From Dissophora ornata (lineage: Eukaryota > Mortierellomycota > Mortierellomycetes > Mortierellales > Mortierellaceae): DNA of 58,235 nt. Of the stretch, positions 48,341 through 58,235 are shown piece after piece. The stretch spans positions 1 through 58,235 of the forward strand of contig MU616627.1 in NCBI GenBank assembly GCA_025201705.1, written 5' to 3'. The stretch's first letter is position 1. Each line of letters starts with the position of its first letter. Made by a program: the position numbers and the translations under genes. The notes beneath the pieces are model-generated. The model saw nothing but the letters and a program-made list of their open reading frames with translations, did not search any database and was not told where the DNA came from.

Positions 48341-51300
48341 TTAAGCCAAATAGCCCTTCGACACCAGCCACTGGCGCACATCCTCAGCATCGCGCGCTAC
48401 CCACTTGGCATTTGACCGGATCACCTCCAAGCTCTGAGCAATCGGGCGCGAAATATCGTTCACGTTCTTGTTCTCGAAAAAGCTCTCGCAGTCCTTGGCC
48501 ATCTCTTCGCTCGTGAACCGGCCCACACCGCTCTTGACAATGTTGCCTAGTAGTGCCATCGAACCCTCGTATCTCTTGCCCAACATCTCCCAGTTCGCCT
48601 TGATGTAATCCCACAACACATGTCGAGCTGTTGGGTTGCGCGACAATCTATCAGCAATTTCACGTCACCGGATAATATGTTATACCCATGTTAGCGACAA
48701 AACACGAAGCACGACCAATGTGGAATAGTTCTCATGCAGACAAAAACATCTACGGCTGATAAAATTACCCTCCGAAGAAGTAGCCAATGTCCTGGGGCTT
48801 GACTTCCTCCGAGACCGAGATCTCAAGCAGCTGCTGAACCAACGCGGGATGACGAACCGCCGTCAACGCCCCAATTGCTGCCAGCTTTTGATCCGTCGCA
48901 GTCGCATCTCGCCAGCACTTCAACACCTTCTCAAAGTCGGATTCGTCGCCATGCAGGACCACAATCTCAAATGCCGCACTCTGCAAGTTCTGGTTCAAAG
49001 CCTGGACATCCCCTCCAGCATACAACGCGAAGCGCTTCTGAGCCTCCATAACAACAGTCTCATCACCCGCATTTCCTGCGTTCGTCAACAGAAGCTTGCG
49101 CAACAACGTGGAACGGTAATCATCGGAAGCCTTGGTCTCCCATCCGAGGTTAGCAGCAGCCTTTGAGAACAGCTTGCGCTGGAACTTCTTAAGGGCATTG
49201 TGGAAGTCTTCAGGTTGTTGGTAGAATACCGAGAGTAGAACGTTGACGTGTTCTGCAATGGCGACCCATACCACATATTGATCTTCATCCTCAGAGGATT
49301 CGAGGAGCTCAAGGAGAGAGCTAGTCTTCACATGGCCACTCTTGCTCAGAGCCGCCAGATCTGCCAACAAGCCAACGCGATCGCCAGGGGTAAACAGAGG
49401 GTCCTTTGACTTGATCGATTGGCTGATGCGCGTAAGAGCTGAAGCAGGATAAGCTGTGCGGAAAAAGCCATTGTAGTTGGAGTTGACCTTGTAATGACCG
49501 TCCGTCTCAAGCTTGAGAGTGAGAGAATCTCCTGACAATAGCTGAGCAGCCTGCTTGGCATCAGTAGGTGCTGGCTCGATGCCCAAGGGGATGGTCCAGC
49601 GAGCTGTGTCTTCTGCGGCACTGAGATCGCCTGAGGAAAGGTAGCGTGACTGTTTGAATAACAATGTGTTGGCATCGGAATCTTCCTCGACACCAACCAC
49701 AGGATACTATTGCAATGTAACAGATAAGAATTAAGGAAGAGAGTGTAAGGAAAGTGCCCTTTATCAACTAGAGCATCAATGCCAGCTGGGCTGTGTCCAC
49801 TTACACCGACTTGCTTGATCCACGTGTTCATAAACTGGCCGACATCTACTCCTGAAGCCTCGCTCAGTGCGGCCCAAAGGTCCTCCGTGCTGGTGTTCTT
49901 GTAGGCATGCTTCTTAATGTAGATGCGGATACCCTTCAAAAACACCTCCAACCCCAGCCATGAGCTCAACATACGGATACAGGATGCGCCCTTGTAATAG
50001 CTGATCGCATCAAAAATCTGGTGAATCTCATGCGGGTGCTTACAGGGAACTTCAATGGGATGACTGCTCCTGAGTCCATCCAAAGCCAGTCCCATCTGGA
50101 ATCCGTCTGCAATAAAGTAAGACCAGTTGTCCCACTCGGGGAAGAACTTTGAAACGGCCAAGTTGCCGACCCATGTCGCAAATCCTTCATTCAGCCAGAG
50201 ATAATCCCACCAGTCCATAGTAACAAGGTTACCAAACCACTGATGAGCAATCTCGTGGCAGATGGTATACTTTTGGTCGCACACACGTAAACGAGGATCA
50301 CGTTAGAAAACCTGAAAAGAGAACTGTCACGGAAGAAGATGCGGAGCTTCAAAACTTACAGCAATATGACGCTTGTAGCTGAGATCGCTGGTCTTTTCGT
50401 TGAACAGCAAGCGAATAGATCGATAAGTGACAAGTCCCCAGTTTTCCATGGCGCCAGACTCGAAATCAGGAATAGTGATGAGATCCATCTTGGGCAGCGG
50501 ATAGGCGACACCGAACAACTCGGTAAAATACTCCAATGCAAGAGGAGTCACAGAGAGGGCAAACTTGGCCTCCTCAGTCTTTCCAGGCAGAACATAAACA
50601 CGGCATGTGATGGGTGTTGGAAGGTTTTTGGTAACAGTCTCGATGTACTCGAACTTGCCGACGATAAATGCGACCAACTAGTGCGAAAAAAGATGGCATC
50701 GATCGATTAGTGCCACTAACCAACTCTCCCAGTTGCCGGCTAGTGTGTAGGACTTACGTATGTGCTCATAATTGGCGTAGTGGCGAACTTGACCTCCTTG
50801 AGGGGTCCCCCAGCAGCAGCATCGCCCTTTTGAGTGGATGAGACATCTCCTTTCTGAGTGGATGGAACATCACCCTTTTGCGTAGAGGGGACATCGCCTT
50901 TCTGGGTGGAGGGAACATCGCCCTTTTGAGTGGAGGGAACATCGCCCTTTTGAGTGGAGGGAACATCGCCCTTTTGAGTCGATGGAGCGCCTTCTGGACC
51001 TTTGGTGGAGTCACCTTTCACCTTACCGCTCTGGCCGACCTCCTTCTCAGAGATGACGTTCATGTTAGAAAGTGCTACCAAATCGGAGGGAACACGCAGC
51101 GTGATGTCAAAGGTGGCTTTGATGGCAGGCTACATGAAAAAGCAATAAAGCAATCGGAGAGAAACATAAGAATCAAGAGCACAAGATCGAGGGAAGAGGT
51201 TATAGTAAGCACATACAGAAAGAGAACTGTACCTCATCCCAGCATGGGAATGCCTTGCGGGCATCTGTGGCCTCAAACTGTGTGGTGGCAATGTAATGAG

Positions 51301-51826
51301 TCTTGCCGTCCTCGTCCTTGAAAGAGCTTCGGTAAAAGCCATTCATGCTTTCGTTGAGGATACCCTTGAAGGCGATGTGCAGCACTGCGGTTGACCCGGG
51401 CTGGAGCTCGTCTGCAAAAGTAAACGTAGCGGTCTCATTGGTCTTCTCCAGGGTGATATCTGTGGCATTTTGGCTGTAAATCGTAGTCAGGTTGTGAGAT
51501 TGTCAATATGCTGACGGGGATCATTGGTCAAAAGCCTGCAAAACACAGAGATGTATGACATTGACAACAGCAATAGGTGCCAGTAAGGACATTGGACAAT
51601 ACCTGGACTCGGTCTTGAGGGCGAGGTTGGTGAGTTTGGCCGAGATAATTTCGAGTTGGTGGCTGTTGAGGGTAATGGCAGTTGTGGGCCTGTTGACGTC
51701 GAGGTTGATCAGGACATGGCCATGGAATGTAAAGTTGGTGAGGTCCGGGGTCAAGGTGAGGTCGTAATGAGTTGGCCTAACGTTGGTTGGGAGAACGACA
51801 CGTCCTGTTCCTGCGTGTGGGTCCAT
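48341..51826 (-). CDS. AAP1: M1-family zinc aminopeptidase (Aap1 / puromycin-sensitive type)
   Basis: Seven exons, 51826-51603, 51473-51233, 51129-50758, 50677-50360, 50269-49805, 49706-48769 and 48647-48341, give 954 residues. The start reads GRVVLPTNVRPTHYDLTLTP, then DARKAFPCWDE. The exopeptidase motif GAMEN is at about 354-358, and the zinc site is HEIAHQ (about 390-395) with the third ligand Glu about 413 in LWLNEGFATW. The C-terminal ERAP1-like half ends YFFGGLSRNPTARHVLWDYI. These cytosolic enzymes trim peptides from the N-terminus. The protein is longer than yeast Aap1 (856) because exon 3 carries a repeat of eight-residue units. The exon 5 acceptor (AAAAG before TATACC) was chosen because it restores the family spacing; acceptors closer to the donor leave a stop in frame. 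Confidence 0.92.
50821..50990 (-). repeat. In-frame 24-bp minisatellite in the aminopeptidase gene
   Basis: Seven tandem units of 24 bp encode VPSTQKGD (first unit APSTQKGD, sixth-seventh with small changes such as VSSTQKGD). They sit between NMNVISEKEVGQ and LKEVKFATTPIMST, a surface turn in the N-terminal domain of this family. Units are nearly identical at the DNA level, which suggests recent expansion. Confidence 0.93.
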
Positions 51827-52308
51827 GATTGTGAAGGATTCGGTGAAGGGATAGAAGAAAGAGGAACAAGTGAAAGAAAAGAAAAGGGAGACGCAACACA
51901 AAGTGGGGTGAAAACGAAGAAAGGGGTTGAGAGCGTGGAAAGGTAGCCCAGCCAGTCAGGGGTCGCGCTTGGATCGTGACATTGAGCGAGATCGTGGGAA
52001 CCGATTTTTTCGTCTTTTAAAGCGCAAACAGAACAAAGTTATTTTTATTTTAGGTGTGAGCCAGCTCCGATGGTTATGGAAGTGCGATAGAAATGTACCC
52101 TCGCTGGGAGGCGTACGACTCCGCTATGAGGATGGTGTCTCGATGAGAAATATGGCGAAAATATAGACAGGACATATACAGGAATGTGAGTGTTGAGAAC
52201 TATAGACAAGACTGGGCTGAGTAGGTGTTTAACCGTCGTATCGGACGACCATGGACCATGGTATAATGCAAAATAGTGCAGTGGCGGAAAAGGTGAGCCT
52301 GGAGATTG
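51827..52308. other. Intergenic, aminopeptidase leader
   Basis: A purine-rich plus strand (51840-51945), so the minus-strand leader is CT-rich. No gene is seen. Confidence 0.45.
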
Positions 52309-53697
52309 CTACATGTAGAGCTCTGCTAGGCCTGCCACTGTTCTGCCCAGAAGAAACGCCGAGGCGTGGATTCGCAGAGGCGATTCTAGGATAAAAATGC
52401 GGAGCTCGACTTTGACCGGGACCTTAACCAGATCCATCTGGTCAATCGCGACGTCGGGCATGGGGATAATCACCTTGGCGACTTTATGAACGCCATCCGA
52501 GGTGATGTAGCGCGGATCCTTGCTTCCAGATAACGGAGGGAAGGATGCCGCGCTCTTCAGATGCGTTTCGGACGATGTCAACCGTAGGCCTGTTCGCAAC
52601 CTTGAAGAAAGTTGGTCGCCGTTGATTTCCGAGCGATGGCCATCTTGCCCGCTGTGCTCAGATCCGCTGCTCGGAGTCAAAGAATCATTCGTGCCATAGA
52701 GGATGGTCTCGATCGGATAAGGCCAGGCTTCACTCCAAAAGGTTTTTGTCACGACCTGATCAGGGCCTATTTGGTCTCCAGGTCTGAAAAAGACCGCAAA
52801 GCGATCTTGACAGCGCCAGGAACCATTCGATGACGCGAATCGCTTTTCAATTGGATCGACGCCTTCGCGCCAGCGCATACTGGACTCGATCCCGTAGAAG
52901 CATGTTGCCACCAGGCCCACGGGTCGGGGTGGGAGTTCGGTGACGGCAGATGCTCTGCGTTCGTCTTCATTCGTCTCCGGTTTCGGTGCCATGTCCTTAC
53001 TTTGAGGCTCCTCCATACTACCCACTGTGTTCTCCCGCGTTTGTTGAAGTCTAGGCGACATGGATGCGAATCGACCACGTTGCATCTCCATCTGAGCTGG
53101 AATACCTGGACCACCGCTGGCGTTGGAGATCTTACGAGGGGCCCTAGCCTTGTAGGAGCTCTGCACGCGGCCAACGCTTGATGAGCGGACCGAGTTCATG
53201 GGTAGGGAGGTCGACAGTGAACTGTCGTAATTCCGGCGGGGGAAGGAGGTATAGAACGAAGGCGTTGTTGGGGTTGTAGGGCTGGTAGGCGTGCTAGAAA
53301 CATAGAGGTTATCGTGGGAGTGGAGGAGCGCCGGCACAGGTGGAAGACTCTCTGATGGCGGGTTACTGAGAGTCAATTGCGAAACTATTGAGCGGGGTCT
53401 TGGCGGTGGCCGCAGGGAATTGGACATGGGAGCCATTGGACTTGATGGTTTGTCATAAGTGGCCTTGGCAGGAGGTGTGCGGGAATACACTCGAGAGGGA
53501 AGGCCTGGTGGAGGCGATGGGAACTCGGGGATGGGGAGAGGCGAGGTCGGGGCAGGGAAGGCATCTAAGTCAAGCAGAATGGGCTGAGACCAAATCATCA
53601 AGTTTGGGTTCCTGAATCCGGCTTTTGGGGTCGGCGCCTTGACCTTCACGCTCGCTTGGCTATTGGGGGCTCCATCGGCTGCGGTTGCCGTTACCAT
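52309..53697 (-). CDS. Uncharacterised intronless protein, 462 residues
   Basis: A single uninterrupted frame starts at ATG 53697. The first ~250 residues are Pro/Ser-rich and probably disordered. The C-terminal ~200 contain a hydrophobic, structured-looking block: RPVGLVATCFYGIESSMRWR, then RFASSNGSWRCQDRFAVFFR, PGDQIGPDQVVTKTFWSEAW, and PYPIETILYG. A final beta-like stretch follows (VAKVIIPMPDVAIDQMDLVK; VELRIFILESPLRIH). I do not recognise the family. The alternating aromatic and charged positions suggest a globular domain. It has no signal peptide and no clear membrane helix. A GGA-type repeat lies just upstream of the start. Confidence 0.75.
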   Translation of the reverse strand: MVTATAADGAPNSQASVKVKAPTPKAGFRNPNLMIWSQPILLDLDAFPAPTSPLPIPEFPSPPPGLPSRVYSRTPPAKATYDKPSSPMAPMSNSLRPPPRPRSIVSQLTLSNPPSESLPPVPALLHSHDNLYVSSTPTSPTTPTTPSFYTSFPRRNYDSSLSTSLPMNSVRSSSVGRVQSSYKARAPRKISNASGGPGIPAQMEMQRGRFASMSPRLQQTRENTVGSMEEPQSKDMAPKPETNEDERRASAVTELPPRPVGLVATCFYGIESSMRWREGVDPIEKRFASSNGSWRCQDRFAVFFRPGDQIGPDQVVTKTFWSEAWPYPIETILYGTNDSLTPSSGSEHSGQDGHRSEINGDQLSSRLRTGLRLTSSETHLKSAASFPPLSGSKDPRYITSDGVHKVAKVIIPMPDVAIDQMDLVKVPVKVELRIFILESPLRIHASAFLLGRTVAGLAELYM

Positions 53698-55585
53698 TGC
53701 TAGAGAACGATAGGAGATGAGTAGGAGGAGGAGGAGGAGGAGGAGGAGGAGGAGAAGGAGAAGGGGGAGAAGCGAGAGAGAAGGGATGGGTGAATGGAAG
53801 CAAAAAGTGGAGAACGGGGAAGAGAGGAGGACAGGGCGGACGAGTATTGACGGAACAGAAGATTAAAAAAAAAAAGTGGGATACAGATCAATTGATTGAA
53901 AAATGTAAAAAAAAGAAAAGAAAACGAGGGTAACAGACCCTCGAGATGCCCCAATTGAGCAACACACACGACGCACATCAATTTTGCATCGGCTGAGGGA
54001 GGTGGGAGTGTGAACTCTGTATCAACCCTTGATCGTCTGGTAATTACCGCTGACAAAAGAAAAAACACCGCCTTCGACTTGCTTCACATTCCTCACGCTC
54101 TTCAAATTCGTGTGGGAGTGGATTGATCCTTATCCAGTCACCACTCACTCATCCATGCGTTATTCGTGTGCAGGTTATCTATTGGACGAGTGCATTTTTG
54201 ATATTTGTTGATTGACAAGAGCAACACAGGAGTGGCTGGCCAGAAGACAGAGAAGGGAGATAGATTGGATACAGTTCGTGGTACGACAAACAACCAGAGT
54301 AAAGAGGGAATGAACAGTGTAAGCCGCAAACCGTGTTACATTAACTGAAGACAGAGGCCACGCGCACAGCATAAGCAGAATCGATTTTCACAAGCCTGAC
54401 CATGGCTGTAGTCCGTCCGCTCTTCTGGGGTACGAGCTGGGGGCTAGAGTCAGCAAGCATTTGGGGCAGAAGAGGGAAGGGGAGGGAGGGGGCGTGATTT
54501 TCTATTTTTTTTACACAAAGGAATCTAACGCCATCAACAGACGCGATGCAATGCGGGAAAGTGAGTTTCTTTCAACACCGCATACATGTGTATTTGAGGT
54601 TGTGAAGGCACCTTCGACGAAGAATAAAAAAGCCTGGGCAGTAGACCAGTTACGAGAATTTGCACTGGGGTGTTTGTTTACATGGCTTGCGAGGACCTGC
54701 ACATGCATCAAATATACCTTTCATCAAGATAACCACGGCCTTGTCCATGGACCTGGCTAGATTAATGAAATGTGTGCGGGGAACATGTTAAATCAGTACC
54801 GCCATTTGCCGTTTTCACAAACAGTCCTCCTTCCCAGCATTGTAAATTATTTCATTTCCTGTTAATGTTGGGTGGGCAATGATGTTTATATCGAGAATAA
54901 TCTATAGCCATGGGGAGTGTAGTCGTAGAAAGAATGAGCGGCCCTGGCTAACGGGCAGGACCCAGGTCTCTTTTTCATCAGTGTTATGCATCTACCGACG
55001 CGGTGCGGTGAGAGGTCCAGATATCAGCTATGATGGACGAGCCAGCGGGTATGTAGAAATGTACTACGATGTGTGCACTGTATTTTTGATAATCTTTTTA
55101 TCTCGTCTTTGCATTTTAATAGAGGCGGTGCCCCCGATAGAAACATCGTCATGCCAAGAGTGGTCCGAGGGTCCATTACCACTGACCATCATGAGGGCCG
55201 CGCCACATTAAAGTATATTGAGCCAGACAAGAAATCCCACGCATGAAGGTAGGACAAAGGCCCGGGCCCATTCAACAGCAGCTCCACTCGCTTGTCTTTC
55301 CGATGCTACACCTTAAAAGTGAACTCTAGTGATGGGGACCAACAGGGTCGGCACCGGAATGCATGGGGCTCCATCCATCGTGACAGACTTCTGCGATGTG
55401 AGCAATGCCAGTGCGTACCACTATGCAAAGATAAACAAAAAGTGTTCTCCTCGGAGTACAGCACATCTTGTGCGTGAGAATGCGGCTGAAGCGAGTACGG
55501 TTCTTTACGCCTTACTCTGTGTTTGCAAGATAAGCATTGGCAAGCACAGGAGTTCCATTTTTAGTCTATTTATTTTGTCGTTAAG
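53698..55585. other. Long intergenic region
   Basis: Contains the AGG repeat at 53721-53756, A-rich runs near 53866-53925 and otherwise unremarkable sequence. Several short open frames on both strands lack family features or splice partners. Confidence 0.5.
53721..53756. repeat. AGG trinucleotide repeat
   Basis: About eleven AGG units lie just upstream of the minus-strand start at 53697. On the transcribed strand this is a CCT run in the likely leader or promoter. A similar GGA run precedes the SH3-RA gene at 12.4 kb. Confidence 0.9.
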
Positions 55586-57729
55586 CTAATTCGAACTCGG
55601 TGATATCGACCTTGACTTTGACCTCGACCTTGCCCTTGAACTCGACCTTGACCTTGATTTTGACCTTGATCTGAGCCGTGGCCTTAATACGTTATTCACA
55701 TTGCCCTCCTGCCCAGGGTTAGCCTCTGTCAAATTGGTCCCGCTCGAGTGTTCAACTGAGACCTTCTTGTGCTTCCTCTGGAGCAATTCTTTCACTCGTT
55801 GTAGTCGATCCAGCCTTCGCATCTCCACCGCTCTGGCCTCCCTCGACTGCAGATTAGATGGCAAACTTGCAGTCGGAAAAGATTTCTGTTCATCACTCTC
55901 TTGACAAATACTCGCTTTTGATGGCAGCTGGTCCTCCATTTCCAGATGCGTCAAAAACAGCGCCGTGGGATTGGTCTCGGCTCTGTCTCCGTCGCGCGTG
56001 TGTTGCTCTTCCTCTGCCTCACGTCTCTTCTGGTTAAAATACTCATGCCATGCATGACTGGATTTCAAAAATGCGAACCTCGAATCATCAAGCAATTGGA
56101 GTTTCTCCTCAAAGGCAGTGTGAGGGTTTGTGTTCAGAAATTCGATTGTCCTTTCAATCACCTTTTCGATATCAAAGTGAAGAGCACTGAGCATGAGAAT
56201 AACAAATAGAGCAAGGGCCTGTGAATATGGTGAACATCTTATCTTGAAACAGCAAAGTTAAAAAAAAAACAGATTAATAACTTACGCTTGTTGGGCTTTC
56301 GCTGTTTCAACGGCTCGACGTGCCTCTTCCTCTTCCTCAGCCTTTGCTTCCTCAGCCTCTCTCTGCCTGACATCCTCGGCGGATTCATAAAGCCCAGTCT
56401 GCATCAGCCATCGTACATGCTTGTAGAACTGGAATAGATGATGTCTACGACTCATAAAGGCAAAATTTGGATTGGTTGCCTGTTTTGCTTGAAGAATGAT
56501 CTCCATCGTAGGCTCCGAGCTGTTGTTGACAAATTTGGCCGTTCTTTCGATTAGAGCGAGGGTTTTTTCGCTGTCGGGCTATAATGTAAAGATAAAGACA
56601 AAAAAAGCGCTGGCGCTGTTAATATTTCCGTGCAAAGTTAATTGGCGAATATTGAATTGTGGAAGTTATAATACAAATCTTACCACCGCCATCCCTTCAG
56701 GCACTTCAAAGTGCAGTTGGAAACTTGACTCTTGAATGTGATCTGCTTTATCCTTTTCGTATTCATACTGGACTCCTTTGTAATCCGAAGCCTCGTTCTC
56801 CTCGCGTTTGCGCGCTAATAAAATCGACCAAAACAAACCGCTTTTCCATCAGTTCACTGTACGCGACATTACATGTAAGGAATAAAGCACGTAACATCGA
56901 TTGGTTACCCAAGTGCTCTTCGCGCTCGTCCTCATCCATATCGAACAGCAATTCCTCATCCGAGTCCAAATCCTCGAACCGGTCTTCATCCAGATCAGAT
57001 GATTCCTGTAGAAAATTATCGTCGTGAATTTGCCGTGGACCAGAGAAGAATCGCTCTTCATCCAGCAAGTTTCTGACATCATATCTATTTCAGTCGCAAG
57101 CCGAAAAGAGGCAAAATAACTCATCGCGAGAATTAATGACAACGCGAACTTGGAGCAGCAACATAGCATTCGACGCTGAACACTGTTTTTGTCAAACTTG
57201 TTTAGTCCTCCTATGTAGACTACGAATGTGATTCTGTCTGTTCCGCTGATTGGATCTAGGTAATACCTCAGTCTTTGAAATCAAGGCAACGTACGCATGG
57301 CTACGGTCGGTGCGCCTCCCAGTAGCTGAGTAATAGTTTCCGCATATCACTTTGCGGATCAAGGTCGGCGACTACACAGTCAACTTCGATTGTTTCAATT
57401 GTAATAGCGGGGATTTCACATCGGGGCCTCTTCGTGTGCTGCCTCTCCTTGCCAAATCTCCCACAGGGATACAGGGCTTATTATCGTCGCATTGATTACC
57501 TGTCAAGCCAGAGCGCGTTTTCGTCCTGAGGATCCTGGCCCTGCCAAGTGATCAGCAGGTGTCCTTGTTCTATCGCCTCTGAGACGCCATCATTGTGAAA
57601 GAGGAAGGACTCGTAGCCAAAGGCCGTCAGCTCCTCCACCTTTTTGTCTCGGTTTCTTTTGTCCCGTGGGTCTGAACGTGATGGGGTGGGCTGACCCCAG
57701 TGTGCATCGAGGTTGGGATCATTCCACAT
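55586..57729 (-). CDS. SFSWAP: SWAP-family splicing regulator with two SURP domains and RS tail
   Basis: Five exons, 57729-57500, 57084-56909, 56814-56684, 56578-56286 and 56186-55586, give 476 residues, all in phase. The N-terminal SWAP (DRY_EERY) domain spans about 25-90 (LTAFGYESFLFHNDG, then LWLDRYDVRNLLDEERFF). An acidic stretch follows. SURP1 starts at about 184 (LIERTAKFVNNS, then FMSRRHHLFQFYKHVRWLM) and SURP2 at about 285 (VIERTIEFLNTNPH, then RFAFLKSSHAWHEYFNQKR). The C-terminus alternates Arg and Ser for about 25 residues. Suppressor-of-white-apricot proteins regulate alternative splicing in the nucleus and often their own introns. The fungal copy is shorter than animal SFSWAP. The acceptor at 56187 was chosen over one 27 bases upstream because only it keeps frame. 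Confidence 0.9.
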
Positions 57730-57944
57730 TGCTTGACCTTGGTGTGCGAGGCGAGAGTGATCTCAAGGCGATGGACCTGGTGATGTGTATTGGAGAAAGG
57801 AAAAATAACGTGACTTGCGACTGAACCAGTGCGCCGTCGAAAAAGGCCGTGCAGTAACAAGAAATATGCTATTCGGATGGAAACCAAGGTGCACAGCAAC
57901 GGTGGCATGGGAACAATCCAACAGGGTCACGGAAAAGAAGAAGC

Positions 57945-58187
57945 GAAACCGACCAGAGGGCCAGCAAGCGCGACCGTGGGTGCAGATATACGGCCAAAGC
58001 CCCTCGAGCGAATGAGTGTTCATGCGGCAAGTCTCTGACGGAGCACGAGAATGGACAGTGCCCTGGCGAGCAACCAGACCCCCGAGTTGCTGATCGGGCT
58101 GTGCTAGCGAGCCTCAAGGGTTTGCAGTACCTGAGAGTGATGGAGAGGAGAGGAGAAATGACAATCGAGTTGCTCCAGGAAGACTAG
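57945..58187 (+). other. Unassigned coding-like open frame at the right edge
   Basis: An open frame contains ANECSCGKSLTEHENGQCPG and then LASLKGLQYLRVMERRGEMT before TAG at 58185-58187. Composition looks protein-coding, but there is no clear ATG, and no acceptor or family match was found. It could be the last exon of a plus-strand gene or a chance frame opposite the SWAP promoter. Confidence 0.25.
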
Positions 58188-58235
58188 ACTTCCTTGAGCT
58201 CGCCCCCACGAAGGGCAGCAAGGGTCATCCGGGGT

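Noticed and set aside
50290..50310. CAG acceptor at the TTTTCAG site for exon 5 of the aminopeptidase
   Set aside because: Using it leaves a TAA three codons later in the needed frame. The AAAAG acceptor before TATACC gives the exact family spacing between the preceding helix and the zinc-binding HEIAH.
1..58235. tRNA genes, rRNA, CRISPR arrays, plasmid or phage features
   Set aside because: None was recognised by reading both strands; a covariance-model scan would be needed to exclude intron-containing tRNAs.

Overview
The window looks like nuclear DNA of a filamentous early-diverging fungus, most likely Mucoromycota and possibly Mortierellomycotina. This is inferred from many short GT-AG introns with GTAAGT-type donors, a fungal Adp1-type ABCG transporter, a fungal complex I 20.9-kDa subunit, F-box/leucine-rich relics, and animal-like genes that the yeasts have lost (an exportin-6-like receptor and a SWAP-type splicing factor). 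No tRNA, rRNA or CRISPR array was recognised. Exon coordinates were worked out by hand; for each intact gene the summed exons keep one reading frame across every junction.

Left end (1-5.3 kb): a TCT microsatellite, a decayed F-box/LRR-like relic, then two near-identical dead copies of a DIRS-like (tyrosine recombinase) retrotransposon in tail-to-tail inverted orientation, separated by 26 bp. Together they form a palindrome with arms of about 1.6 kb.

5.6-16 kb: two minus-strand genes. One is a very large SH3 + Ras-association protein with a Bud14/Tea4-like SH3 domain and a nearby PP1-docking motif; the other is a DUF1295 membrane protein. 18-33 kb: four plus-strand genes, an ABCC (MRP-type) full transporter, the complex I NUXM subunit, an Aurora kinase and an Adp1-like ABCG transporter with cysteine-rich EGF-like modules. 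33.3-35.1 kb: a minus-strand C2H2 zinc-finger protein.

35-42.7 kb is gene-poor: an F-box/LRR pseudogene, a CT microsatellite and a broken multi-exon locus of unknown function. 42.7-57.7 kb: four minus-strand genes, exportin-6-like, an M1 aminopeptidase carrying an in-frame 24-bp minisatellite, an intronless uncharacterised protein, and a SWAP-family splicing regulator with an RS tail. The last 0.5 kb holds an unassigned open frame.

The genes are individually housekeeping or regulatory (polarity, mitosis, transport, splicing, proteolysis, respiration) and do not form a cluster or pathway. The least ordinary parts are the retroelement palindrome, the SH3-RVxF-RA architecture, the fungal exportin-6 and the repeat-bearing aminopeptidase.
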